A stretch of 64,000 nucleotides of DNA from CAG-103 sp963627135 (GTDB lineage: Bacteria > Bacillota > Clostridia > Oscillospirales > Oscillospiraceae). The number at the start of each line of letters is the position of its first letter. The stretch's first letter is position 1. The notes beneath the pieces were generated by a model, which did no database searches, was not told the DNA's origin, and saw nothing but the letters and a program-made list of their open reading frames with translations. Below are positions 25,014 through 31,154 of this stretch, piece by piece. The stretch spans positions 52,582 through 116,581 of the forward strand of contig CAVFZY010000023.1 in NCBI GenBank assembly GCA_963627135.1, read 5' to 3'. Both the position numbers and the translations under genes were made by a program.

Positions 25014-25055
25014 ATGTGTTTGTTTGATAGCTTGAGGCAGAGGAGAGAAAGATCT

Positions 25056-26540
25056 ATGCAGGCGATCGGCTTTGACAACAATAAATACCTCCAGATGCAG
25101 TCGGAAAAGATCCGCGAGCGCATCAGTCAGTTCGGCGGCAAGCTGTATCTGGAGTTTGGCGGCAAGCTCTTTGACGACTACCACGCGTCGCGCGTGCTGC
25201 CGGGCTTCGCCCCCGACAGCAAGGTGCGCATGCTCATGGAGATGCGCGACGAGGCGGAGATCATCATCGCCATCTCGGCCGACGATATCGAGCGCAGCAA
25301 GCGCCGCGGCGACCTCGGCATCACCTACGACGACGACACCCTGCGCCTGATCGACGCATTCCAGGGCTGCGGGCTGTATGTCGGCAGCGTCGTCATCACG
25401 CACCACCGCGGCCAGCCCGCAGCCGAAAAGTTCCAGCGCCGGCTCGAGGCGCTCGGCATCCGCGTGTACCGGCACTACATCATCCCGGACTACCCGTCCG
25501 ACATCGCGCGCATCGTCAGCGACGACGGCTTTGGCCGCAACGACTACATCGAGACGACACGCAGCCTCATCGTCGTGACCGCGCCCGGCCCCGGCAGCGG
25601 CAAGATGGCCACGTGCCTGAGCCAGCTCTACCACGAGCACAAGCGCGGCGTGTGCGCGGGCTACGCCAAGTTCGAGACGTTCCCGATCTGGAACCTGCCG
25701 CTGCGTCACCCCGTGAACCTCGCCTACGAAGCCGCGACCGTCGACCTCGACGACGTGAACATGATCGACCCCTTCCACCTCGAGGCCTACGGCGTGACGA
25801 CCGTCAACTACAACCGCGACGTGGAGATCTTCCCCGTGCTCAACGCCATGTTCCAGCGCATCTACGGCAGCTCACCGTACAAGAGCCCCACGGACATGGG
25901 CGTGAACATGGCGGGCTACTGCATCAGCGACGATGCCGTCTGCTGCGCCGCCGCCAAGCAGGAGATCCTGCGCCGCTACTACGCCACCGCCTGCGCGCAG
26001 CTGCGCGGCCTGTGCGCCCCGGTCGAGACGCAGCGGCAGGAGCTGCTGCTCAACCAGCTCGGCCTGACGGCGGCTGACCGCCCGGTCGTGGGCTCGGCGC
26101 TCCGGCGCGCCGAGGAAACCGGTGCCCCCGCCGTCGCCATCGAGATGCCCGACGGCACGATCATCACCGGCAAGACCTCTTCCCTGCTCGGCGCAAGCTC
26201 TGCCTGCCTGCTCAACGCACTCAAATACCTCGGCGGCATCCCGAAGGACGTCACACTCATCTCGCCTGAGATCATTGAGCCGATCCAGCATCTGAAGGTC
26301 GAGCATCTGGGCAATCACAATCCGCGCCTGCACACCGACGAGGTGCTCGTCGCGCTGAGCATCTGCGCCGTGAACGACCCGACCGCCGAGACCGCCATGC
26401 AGCAGCTTGAAAAGCTCGCGCACTGCGAGGCGCACTCGTCCGTCATTCTCTCGCATGTGGATGAAAACGTGTTCAAAAAGCTCGAGGTAAACATCACGTT
26501 CGAGCCGCGCTTCCAGACTAAAAAGCTCTTTCACCGCTGA
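25056..26540 (+). CDS. DUF1846 (UPF0371) family protein
   Basis: A 494-residue member of the DUF1846 family, found mainly in Firmicutes, with no settled biochemical role. I start at 25056, behind AGGAGAGAAAG, giving MQAIGFDNNKYLQMQSEKI. The N-terminal half has a nucleotide-binding look, including VVTAPGPGSGKMATCLSQLY, which resembles a P-loop, and a conserved KFETFPIWNLPLRHPVNLAY stretch. The family is sometimes annotated as a cytosolic ATP-dependent protein. It is transcribed alone and ends in its own terminator. Confidence 0.9.
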   Translation: MQAIGFDNNKYLQMQSEKIRERISQFGGKLYLEFGGKLFDDYHASRVLPGFAPDSKVRMLMEMRDEAEIIIAISADDIERSKRRGDLGITYDDDTLRLIDAFQGCGLYVGSVVITHHRGQPAAEKFQRRLEALGIRVYRHYIIPDYPSDIARIVSDDGFGRNDYIETTRSLIVVTAPGPGSGKMATCLSQLYHEHKRGVCAGYAKFETFPIWNLPLRHPVNLAYEAATVDLDDVNMIDPFHLEAYGVTTVNYNRDVEIFPVLNAMFQRIYGSSPYKSPTDMGVNMAGYCISDDAVCCAAAKQEILRRYYATACAQLRGLCAPVETQRQELLLNQLGLTAADRPVVGSALRRAEETGAPAVAIEMPDGTIITGKTSSLLGASSACLLNALKYLGGIPKDVTLISPEIIEPIQHLKVEHLGNHNPRLHTDEVLVALSICAVNDPTAETAMQQLEKLAHCEAHSSVILSHVDENVFKKLEVNITFEPRFQTKKLFHR

Positions 26541-26549
26541 AATATCTGC

Positions 26550-26590
26550 GGGGACGGCTTGCACCGTCCCCCGGTTTTCGATTTTTTCGC
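26550..26590 (+). terminator. Terminator of the DUF1846 gene
   Basis: GGGGACGG and CCGTCCCC form an 8-base stem with a CTTGCA loop (26550-26571), followed by CGGTTTTCGATTTTTT. Confidence 0.85.
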
Positions 26591-26608
26591 ATTTTGAACA
26601 GGTTTTGC

Positions 26609-26638
26609 TTGACAAACACCGTGCAGGGATGGTATATT
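26609..26638 (+). promoter_or_regulatory. Promoter of the tRNA cluster
   Basis: Consensus TTGACA (26609-26614), an 18-base spacer, then TATATT (26633-26638) preceded by TGG. Twenty-seven bases later the tRNA-Gly begins. Confidence 0.7.
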
Positions 26639-26665
26639 CGTAAAGCTGAATGTGGGACGACCTCT

Positions 26666-26739
26666 GCGGGTGTAGTTCAATGGTAGAACACCAGCCTTCC
26701 AAGCTGGATACGTGGGTTCGATTCCCATCACCCGCTCCA
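26666..26739 (+). tRNA. tRNA-Gly (anticodon UCC)
   Basis: A 74-base cloverleaf with encoded CCA. The 7-base acceptor stem GCGGGTG/CACCCGC is perfect; the anticodon loop CTTCCAA holds TCC; the T loop is TTCGATT. Confidence 0.97.
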
Positions 26740-26772
26740 TACCTTCTGGGCGGGCAGCCAAATATTGCATGC

Positions 26773-26849
<77 letters not shown>

Positions 26850-26861
26850 TTTCAGATCTAT

Positions 26862-26938
26862 GGTGGGTATAGCTCAGTCGGGAGAGCACCGGATTGTGGT
26901 TCCGGGTGTCGAGGGTTCGAACCCCTTTACCCACCCCA
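26862..26938 (+). tRNA. tRNA-His (anticodon GUG)
   Basis: A cloverleaf with the extra G(-1) at 26862 opposite discriminator C, as required for histidyl-tRNA. Acceptor GTGGGTA/TACCCAC; anticodon loop TTGTGGT holds GTG; CCA is encoded. Confidence 0.97.
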
Positions 26939-26942
26939 CGAA

Positions 26943-26978
26943 ATCGGGGATTGGGAGTGATCCCGATCCCCGTTGATT
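26943..26978 (+). other. Hairpin between tRNA-His and tRNA-Gln
   Basis: GGGGATTGGGA and TCCCGATCCCC pair (one G-U) around a GTGA loop, followed by GTTGATTTT. It may be a processing hairpin or a weak terminator within the cluster. Confidence 0.45.
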
Positions 26979-26990
26979 TTGCCCCGATAT

Positions 26991-27064
26991 TGGGATGTAG
27001 TGTAATGGTAACACACCAGACTTTGACTCTGATATCGTGGGTTCGAATCCCGCCATCCCAGCCA
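26991..27064 (+). tRNA. tRNA-Gln (anticodon UUG)
   Basis: A 74-base cloverleaf with encoded CCA. Acceptor TGGGATG/CATCCCA; the anticodon loop CTTTGAC holds TTG; T loop TTCGAAT. Confidence 0.97.
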
Positions 27065-27206
27065 CGTCAGATGTTTTCTGTCGGCTCCGGCTTCCCGCAA
27101 GCGGAAAGCCTCCACCTCTGAAAACTTCTTCCTTCCTCAGCCGCGAATCGCTTCGCTGGATTCGCGTCTGATATTTTGGATAGCAGATAACTTTTCACAC
27201 CGATAT

Positions 27207-27282
27207 GCCCCAGTAGCTCAGTAGGCAGAGCACCTGCCTTTTAAGCAGGGTGTCCGGGGTTCGAATCCCCGCTGGAGCACCA
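27207..27282 (+). tRNA. tRNA-Lys (anticodon UUU), phage attachment target
   Basis: A 76-base cloverleaf with encoded CCA. The anticodon loop CTTTTAA between CCTGC and GCAGG holds TTT. The acceptor stem GCCCCAG/CTGGAGC has a C-A mismatch at the third pair (27209/27276), unlike the other tRNAs here. The last 16 bases are repeated at 60101-60116, so the gene is the left attachment site of the prophage and its 3' end is shared with phage DNA. The 142 bases before it hold a GCGAATC/GGATTCGC hairpin and no evident gene. Confidence 0.93.
27267..27282 (+). repeat. attL core: 3' end of tRNA-Lys
   Basis: CCCCGCTGGAGCACCA occurs here and at 60101-60116, the far end of the prophage beside the integrase. 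An 11-base GGGGTTCGAAT precedes both copies (27256-27266 and 60088-60098), but two extra A bases separate it from the core in the right copy. Confidence 0.85.
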
Positions 27283-27293
27283 CGAAAAAACGG

Positions 27294-27334
27294 CAAAAAA
27301 CCTTGTAATCTCAACGATTACAAGGTTTTTTGTT
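27294..27334 (+). terminator. Terminator after the tRNA cluster
   Basis: AAAAACCTTGTAATC and GATTACAAGGTTTTT form a perfect 15-base stem with a TCAAC loop, ending in a T-run. It lies inside the prophage boundary, so the phage supplies the terminator for the host tRNA operon. Confidence 0.85.
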
Positions 27335-27376
27335 TGCCCGGCGCGCCGAGCATATCGCGCCAATCCGCGCCACGTT

Positions 27377-27428
27377 TTGGGGGCAAATTGGGGGCATTTT
27401 TGAGCCTTTGGGGGCAAATTTGGGGGCA
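27377..27428 (+). repeat. Four TTGGGGGCA repeats next to attL
   Basis: The 9-base word TTGGGGGCA occurs at 27377, 27388, 27408 and 27420, in direct orientation, about 100 bases inside attL. Position and form suit arm-type binding sites of the integrase or excisionase, but the minus-strand reading is also Pro-rich like the C-terminus of some integrases, so it could be a relic coding end. Otherwise 27335-27577 holds nothing I can identify. Confidence 0.45.
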
Positions 27429-27577
27429 AAGCAGTCCAGTCACCGTTGCCGCTATGCGCTGGTATATCTACATCACAGCTGACAGCGCGAAAAATTATCC
27501 CCGCGATTATCCCTTGATTTGCTGATACGGTATCCTGACTCGCTTCCCTGCTAGATGGCACAGAAATTTAAAATCAC

Positions 27578-27611
27578 AAAGCCGCCGGAGCACTTACGCT
27601 CCGGCGGCTTT
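27578..27611 (-). terminator. Terminator of the phage late operon
   Basis: AAAGCCGCCGGAGC/GCTCCGGCGGCTTT is a perfect 14-base stem with a 6-base loop, bounded by A and T runs on both sides and so active in both directions. It lies 12 bases beyond the holin stop. Confidence 0.9.
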
Positions 27612-27622
27612 GCTATGCCCGA

Positions 27623-27898
27623 TTATTTATTATCCGTCAGCTGCTTGACCGACTGATTCAGCCCTGTTGCTGCCCAGCCGGACACGATGCCGACCGCCGC
27701 AGCATTGAGCCAGTCATGCGCCGGGAAATCCGGCACACCCATCGCCCACGCGACCACACCGAGCGCCAGCCCGGCCGAACCGCAGATGATGGGGATCCAT
27801 TTGTCCGCCACGCTGGTGGCCTTGACGGCCATGCCGATGAGATATGCGATGGCGGTGATCACCGCCACAGATGCAATACCGAGTTCCATAATGTTCAT
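27623..27898 (-). CDS. Phage holin
   Basis: 91 residues with two or three hydrophobic segments (about 8-27, 37-55 and 64-80) and the ending GWAATGLNQSVKQLTDNK, which fits the Phage_holin_5_2-type family in which the C-terminal helix precedes NQ.VKQL. Holins form the membrane lesion that releases the endolysin. It is the last gene of the late operon, two genes after the amidase. Confidence 0.8.
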   Translation of the reverse strand: MNIMELGIASVAVITAIAYLIGMAVKATSVADKWIPIICGSAGLALGVVAWAMGVPDFPAHDWLNAAAVGIVSGWAATGLNQSVKQLTDNK

Positions 27899-27902
27899 CC
27901 TT

Positions 27903-28220
27903 TCAGTTGTTTTGTGTTGGGAGCTGCAAAAATTTAACGTGGATATCGTCCATCACGCCGTTGGCCCCAAGTGTGTGGTACTGCTTCCAGCAGTTTTCAA
28001 AATTCTCGCGCACGTAGATCGGCGCGTAGCCGCGATCCGACCATTTGTTATAGTCAGCGATCATCTGCGCCCGCAGCAGGGCCTGCACGCCCAGCTTGGT
28101 TGCCGCCGTGTCTGCCCGGTCTCTGCCGATCTGTTTTGTCAGGTGCTTGACCATGGCCATGAGCGCCGCAAACAGCAGCGACGGCACGCCCAACAGGCAC
28201 AGCCATTGATATGTCGTCAC
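27903..28220 (-). CDS. Small membrane protein of the lysis module
   Basis: 105 residues from a GTG start (28218-28220) that overlaps the amidase stop and has GGAGGCAGCAA before it. One N-terminal transmembrane helix (about 5-23, WLCLLGVPSLLFAALMAMV) is followed by a charged cytoplasmic tail containing RDRADTAATKLGVQALLRAQ. Proteins of this layout are common beside amidase and holin genes in clostridial phages. It may be an accessory holin or spanin-like factor; function unproven. Confidence 0.7.
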   Translation of the reverse strand: MTTYQWLCLLGVPSLLFAALMAMVKHLTKQIGRDRADTAATKLGVQALLRAQMIADYNKWSDRGYAPIYVRENFENCWKQYHTLGANGVMDDIHVKFLQLPTQNN

Positions 28221-28915
28221 TTGCTGCCTCCGTCGATCATCCGCTGGCACACGATCATCGTGCACAGCATGTCCATCGTCACGTCCAGGTTGCCGTCCCC
28301 GTCGCCCTGCAGCGCGCCGCGCTCCACGAGCCGCTGTGCCTCTTCCTGTGCCCATTCGGGCAGCTCTGCCACCTTGTTGTATCTGGTTGCCATGTCCTCG
28401 TCCTCCTCGACTGTCGTTTCGTTATCTGCCTGTACCAGCATTGCCTTGAACGCGTCCCACTGTGCCGGGTCATCCACCCACGGCATGGGACAGCGCTTGC
28501 CGGTCACGTCGTAGTGCCGCACCACGTGGTCTGCGTCGATGCCGTAGCGCTGCATGATCTCCCGCGCCAGCGCCGCCGCGTTGGCCACTGTCTCCGGCTT
28601 GATGTAGTAGCTGCCGTCGGCGTACTTGCGGCTGCACATCTCAATGCCGATGCTGTTGTCGTTGCGGCACTCCGGATGCCAGTACGCCCGCGCGCCGCAG
28701 TGCCACGCCGTGTCGTCCTCGTGCACGGACTGCATCACGCCGTACTCGTCGCAAAAGTAGTGCGCGCTCGCCTGCAGCCCGGCCGTGCGGGCGTAGTAGT
28801 CGCAGTTGTTGCGCGCCGTGTCGCCGTTGTTGGCCGTGTAGTGCATCACGATGTACTGCACCGGACGCGTCCGCCCTGCACGGTAATTTGCCGTGTTGCA
28901 TGGGATAAAGTCCAT
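28217..28915 (-). CDS. Endolysin: N-acetylmuramoyl-L-alanine amidase
   Basis: 232 residues. Residues 1-155 are an Amidase_2 (PGRP-like) zinc hydrolase domain: zinc ligands lie in YIVMHYTANNG and VRHYDVTGKRCPMPWVDDP, with the intervening SIGIEMCSR strand. The C-terminal 75 residues are a helical region with a PEWAQEEAQRLVERGAL motif, like the SLH/putative wall-targeting repeats of gut phage lysins. It has no signal peptide, so release depends on the adjacent holin. Confidence 0.92.
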   Translation of the reverse strand: MDFIPCNTANYRAGRTRPVQYIVMHYTANNGDTARNNCDYYARTAGLQASAHYFCDEYGVMQSVHEDDTAWHCGARAYWHPECRNDNSIGIEMCSRKYADGSYYIKPETVANAAALAREIMQRYGIDADHVVRHYDVTGKRCPMPWVDDPAQWDAFKAMLVQADNETTVEEDEDMATRYNKVAELPEWAQEEAQRLVERGALQGDGDGNLDVTMDMLCTMIVCQRMIDGGSK

Positions 28916-28927
28916 CTGTCTGCCTCC

Positions 28928-29755
28928 TTATGTGTTGCTCACTCGATATTTGCCGCTCTGAAGCGCGGCCTTGCCGCCATCGTCCTGCAGCACCCACGCG
29001 CCGGATACCCGGCGGTACACCGCCTGTGCCTCGGCATACGCGCCGTTTTGCTTGAGATAGATACCTGTGCCGCTTGTGTCCTTTGTAGCATAAGCATAAA
29101 GCGTCAGGTCTGCCGCCGTGACCGTGTAGGTCTGAGCCGTGCTGACAAGCTGTGTGCAAGCCGCATCTGAATACCAGCCGTGCCATGTTGCGCCGCTTTT
29201 GAGTGTTGCGGTAAAGGTTACGCTATCGCCCTGATAAGGTGAAGCGTTAGACACCGCTGCGCTTGTTACGCCGTTTCCGGCTGCATTTGCAACACAAGCG
29301 TACTGTCGGAAGTAAAGCGTGAAATTGAGATAGCGCGTGCTCGTACCGGTCACAGTGCTGTTTGAGTTGTGATAGGACTGTATGGCGCTTGATTTCGTCA
29401 TACTTTCAACGACTGAGCCGGTGAATGTTTCGCTTACTTCGCCAGCAGAACCTTGCCAGCGTTTCAGGGCATTACCGTCAACACGAAGCTCAATCCAGTT
29501 GTTGGAGTTGCTGCTTAGCTGCCCAAAATGAGCGCCGAAATCCAGCTTAAACGGCTTTGCGGAAGCGGTAGGAAACAGGGCATCCAGCGCATCACTGTTA
29601 AGCTGCGCATAACCATGTTTTGCACCGTCAAGATAGTGGCGTATCGCGAGTTCTGTTCCCAAAAGGTTGACGTGAAGTGAAACGCCGTTTGCCGTTAAGT
29701 AAGTACGGCAATTGTCATAGTCGATGTTTAAAGTTCGCGTGGCTTCTGTTGCCAT
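28928..29755 (-). CDS. Putative tail fibre/receptor-binding accessory protein
   Basis: 275 residues with no catalytic motif. The C-terminal third contains a repeat-like strand segment (HGWYSDAACTQLVSTAQTYT) resembling InlB-type B-repeats, which are found in adhesive surface and phage tail proteins. It lies between the fibre genes and the endolysin. A role in host-surface binding is inferred from position and composition. Confidence 0.55.
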   Translation of the reverse strand: MATEATRTLNIDYDNCRTYLTANGVSLHVNLLGTELAIRHYLDGAKHGYAQLNSDALDALFPTASAKPFKLDFGAHFGQLSSNSNNWIELRVDGNALKRWQGSAGEVSETFTGSVVESMTKSSAIQSYHNSNSTVTGTSTRYLNFTLYFRQYACVANAAGNGVTSAAVSNASPYQGDSVTFTATLKSGATWHGWYSDAACTQLVSTAQTYTVTAADLTLYAYATKDTSGTGIYLKQNGAYAEAQAVYRRVSGAWVLQDDGGKAALQSGKYRVSNT

Positions 29756-29761
29756 CGACTA

Positions 29762-29977
29762 TCACCCCAAATCCAGATAAATGTCCCCGTCCGCGCCGAG
29801 GCTTGCGTCCGGCGCGCCAGAGCCGGTGTACACGGTCGCAAGCACCAGCGTGCCGGTCACGGTCTCACCCGCCTTGTCGTGCGCCGTGTAGCCGGTCAGC
29901 AGCTTGTCCGCCGCGACGGTGTCGCCGGTCAGGTCTAGCAGCGTGCTGCCGCCGTAGATGATCTTACTGACGGCCAT
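29762..29977 (-). CDS. Short tail-associated protein, paralogue of the next gene
   Basis: 71 residues starting MAVSKIIYGGSTLLDLTGDT. The first 40 residues are nearly the same as those of the 190-residue protein encoded just upstream (GDTVAADKLL.GYTAH.K.GE), so the two arose by duplication. The motif is common in Firmicutes phage tail regions. Function unknown; a structural or fibre-tip role is likely from context. Confidence 0.6.
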   Translation of the reverse strand: MAVSKIIYGGSTLLDLTGDTVAADKLLTGYTAHDKAGETVTGTLVLATVYTGSGAPDASLGADGDIYLDLG

Positions 29978-29981
29978 CGCA

Positions 29982-30554
29982 TCACCCGATGGTCACGGTC
30001 GTGCCGCCCGCGTCGTTGGCCGTCTCGGTGTACGGGATCGCCGCGACCGTCACACTCGACAGGTAGTCATACCCCGTGTCTGGCTGGATGGTCTGCGCGC
30101 TGGTGGCCGGTGTCGCGTCCTTGGACTGCGCCTTTATGGCCGCGCCGGAGTAGCTGCCCTCCACGCCGAGGATGGTCACGCCGGACTTGATGTTGCCCGC
30201 GATGATCTTGGCCTGCTCCGTCGAGCTGATGCCCACCTTGCCGCTGCCGTTGTGGTAGCCCGCCGGGATGGTGTACTCGCCCGCCTTGGTGGCGATCGTG
30301 CCGGACACCGCACCACGGTTGGCCATTGTGCCGGCCTTTTTCGCGCCGCCGACGTAGGCCGTCTTGCCGAGCAGGATATCCCCCTCAGCGGCCGTTGCGT
30401 CGCTCGTGTCGGCGTTATACGTGCACGTGCCGGTGATCTCCTCGCCGTCCTTGCCGTGCGCCGTGTAGCCCGCGAGGAGCTTGTCTGCGGCCACCGTGTC
30501 CCCCGTCAGGTCAATGAGCACGTTGCCGCCGTATACGATCTTGTTGTATGCCAT
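29982..30554 (-). CDS. Tail-associated structural protein
   Basis: 190 residues with the KIVYGGNVLIDLTGDTVAAD motif at the N-terminus followed by Gly/Thr/Ala-rich beta-strand sequence (GGAKKAGTMANRGAVSGTIA and GYHNGSGKVGIS), as in trimeric fibre or head-decoration proteins. It precedes its shorter paralogue by four bases. Specific role not known. Confidence 0.6.
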   Translation of the reverse strand: MAYNKIVYGGNVLIDLTGDTVAADKLLAGYTAHGKDGEEITGTCTYNADTSDATAAEGDILLGKTAYVGGAKKAGTMANRGAVSGTIATKAGEYTIPAGYHNGSGKVGISSTEQAKIIAGNIKSGVTILGVEGSYSGAAIKAQSKDATPATSAQTIQPDTGYDYLSSVTVAAIPYTETANDAGGTTVTIG

Positions 30555-30557
30555 GGT

Positions 30558-30836
30558 TTAACCTCCTACAATAAATGTCACGCCGCCAGCGGCGTTGCCG
30601 ATCTCCCGCGTCGGGATCATGTCGATACGCACATCGTCGCGCATCGTCTTGCTGCGCGTGGGCAGCGTCTGCGCCGTGATCAGCGGCGTCACGTCATAGG
30701 CGCCATCGTAATAATCGGCAGCACCGTCAACGCGCTGGAAATTGTCAAACGTCAGCCCAAGCGTCTGATCCCCTGTAGCCATGTCCAGCTCCAGCGTCTG
30801 CCGGGTCTGCGTAAATGCCACATCGATCCGCAGCAT
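30558..30836 (-). CDS. Hypothetical tail-region protein
   Basis: 92 residues starting MLRIDVAFTQTRQTLELDMA; no motif recognised. The start overlaps the previous stop by one base and the gene sits in the fibre cluster, so a minor structural role is likely. Confidence 0.55.
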   Translation of the reverse strand: MLRIDVAFTQTRQTLELDMATGDQTLGLTFDNFQRVDGAADYYDGAYDVTPLITAQTLPTRSKTMRDDVRIDMIPTREIGNAAGGVTFIVGG

Positions 30837-31135
30837 CAGATCACCCCGTCCTTGAGGATGCGCTCGGTCGGCACGGTGTACACCCTTGTCGCCAGTGCCT
30901 CGCCGCCAGTCGTGCGCACACGCATCTGCAGCTCCGTCCTTGTGTTATGCGACAGCTTGAGCGTCTCCTCCTGCGTCAGGTGCAGCGTCACGATCTGCCC
31001 GGTGCACGTGCAGTCCGTCAGCGCCTTGTCGATCACCACACTGCCGTCCTGCGCAAACGTGATATACCCGGCAGCGATCTCGTCGGTCAGCATCGGCAGC
31101 GTAAACTCAAATGTCGGCGTTGTGCCTCGTATCAC
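30836..31135 (-). CDS. Hypothetical tail-region protein
   Basis: 99 residues from a GTG start at 31133-31135, chosen because AAAGGAGGG lies seven bases upstream; an upstream ATG in the same frame would overlap the long fibre gene. The sequence VIRGTTPTFEFTLPMLTDEI and the following strands match a small beta-rich phage protein often found after fibre genes. Function unknown. Confidence 0.6.
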   Translation of the reverse strand: MIRGTTPTFEFTLPMLTDEIAAGYITFAQDGSVVIDKALTDCTCTGQIVTLHLTQEETLKLSHNTRTELQMRVRTTGGEALATRVYTVPTERILKDGVI

Positions 31136-31154
31136 AATCTTGCCCTCCTTTCTC

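Noticed and set aside
21956..25027. A 1023-codon open frame antisense to secA
   Set aside because: It is the high-GC mirror frame of secA; the product is low-complexity, rich in Val, Leu, Asp and His, and has no ribosome-binding site or homology that I recognise.
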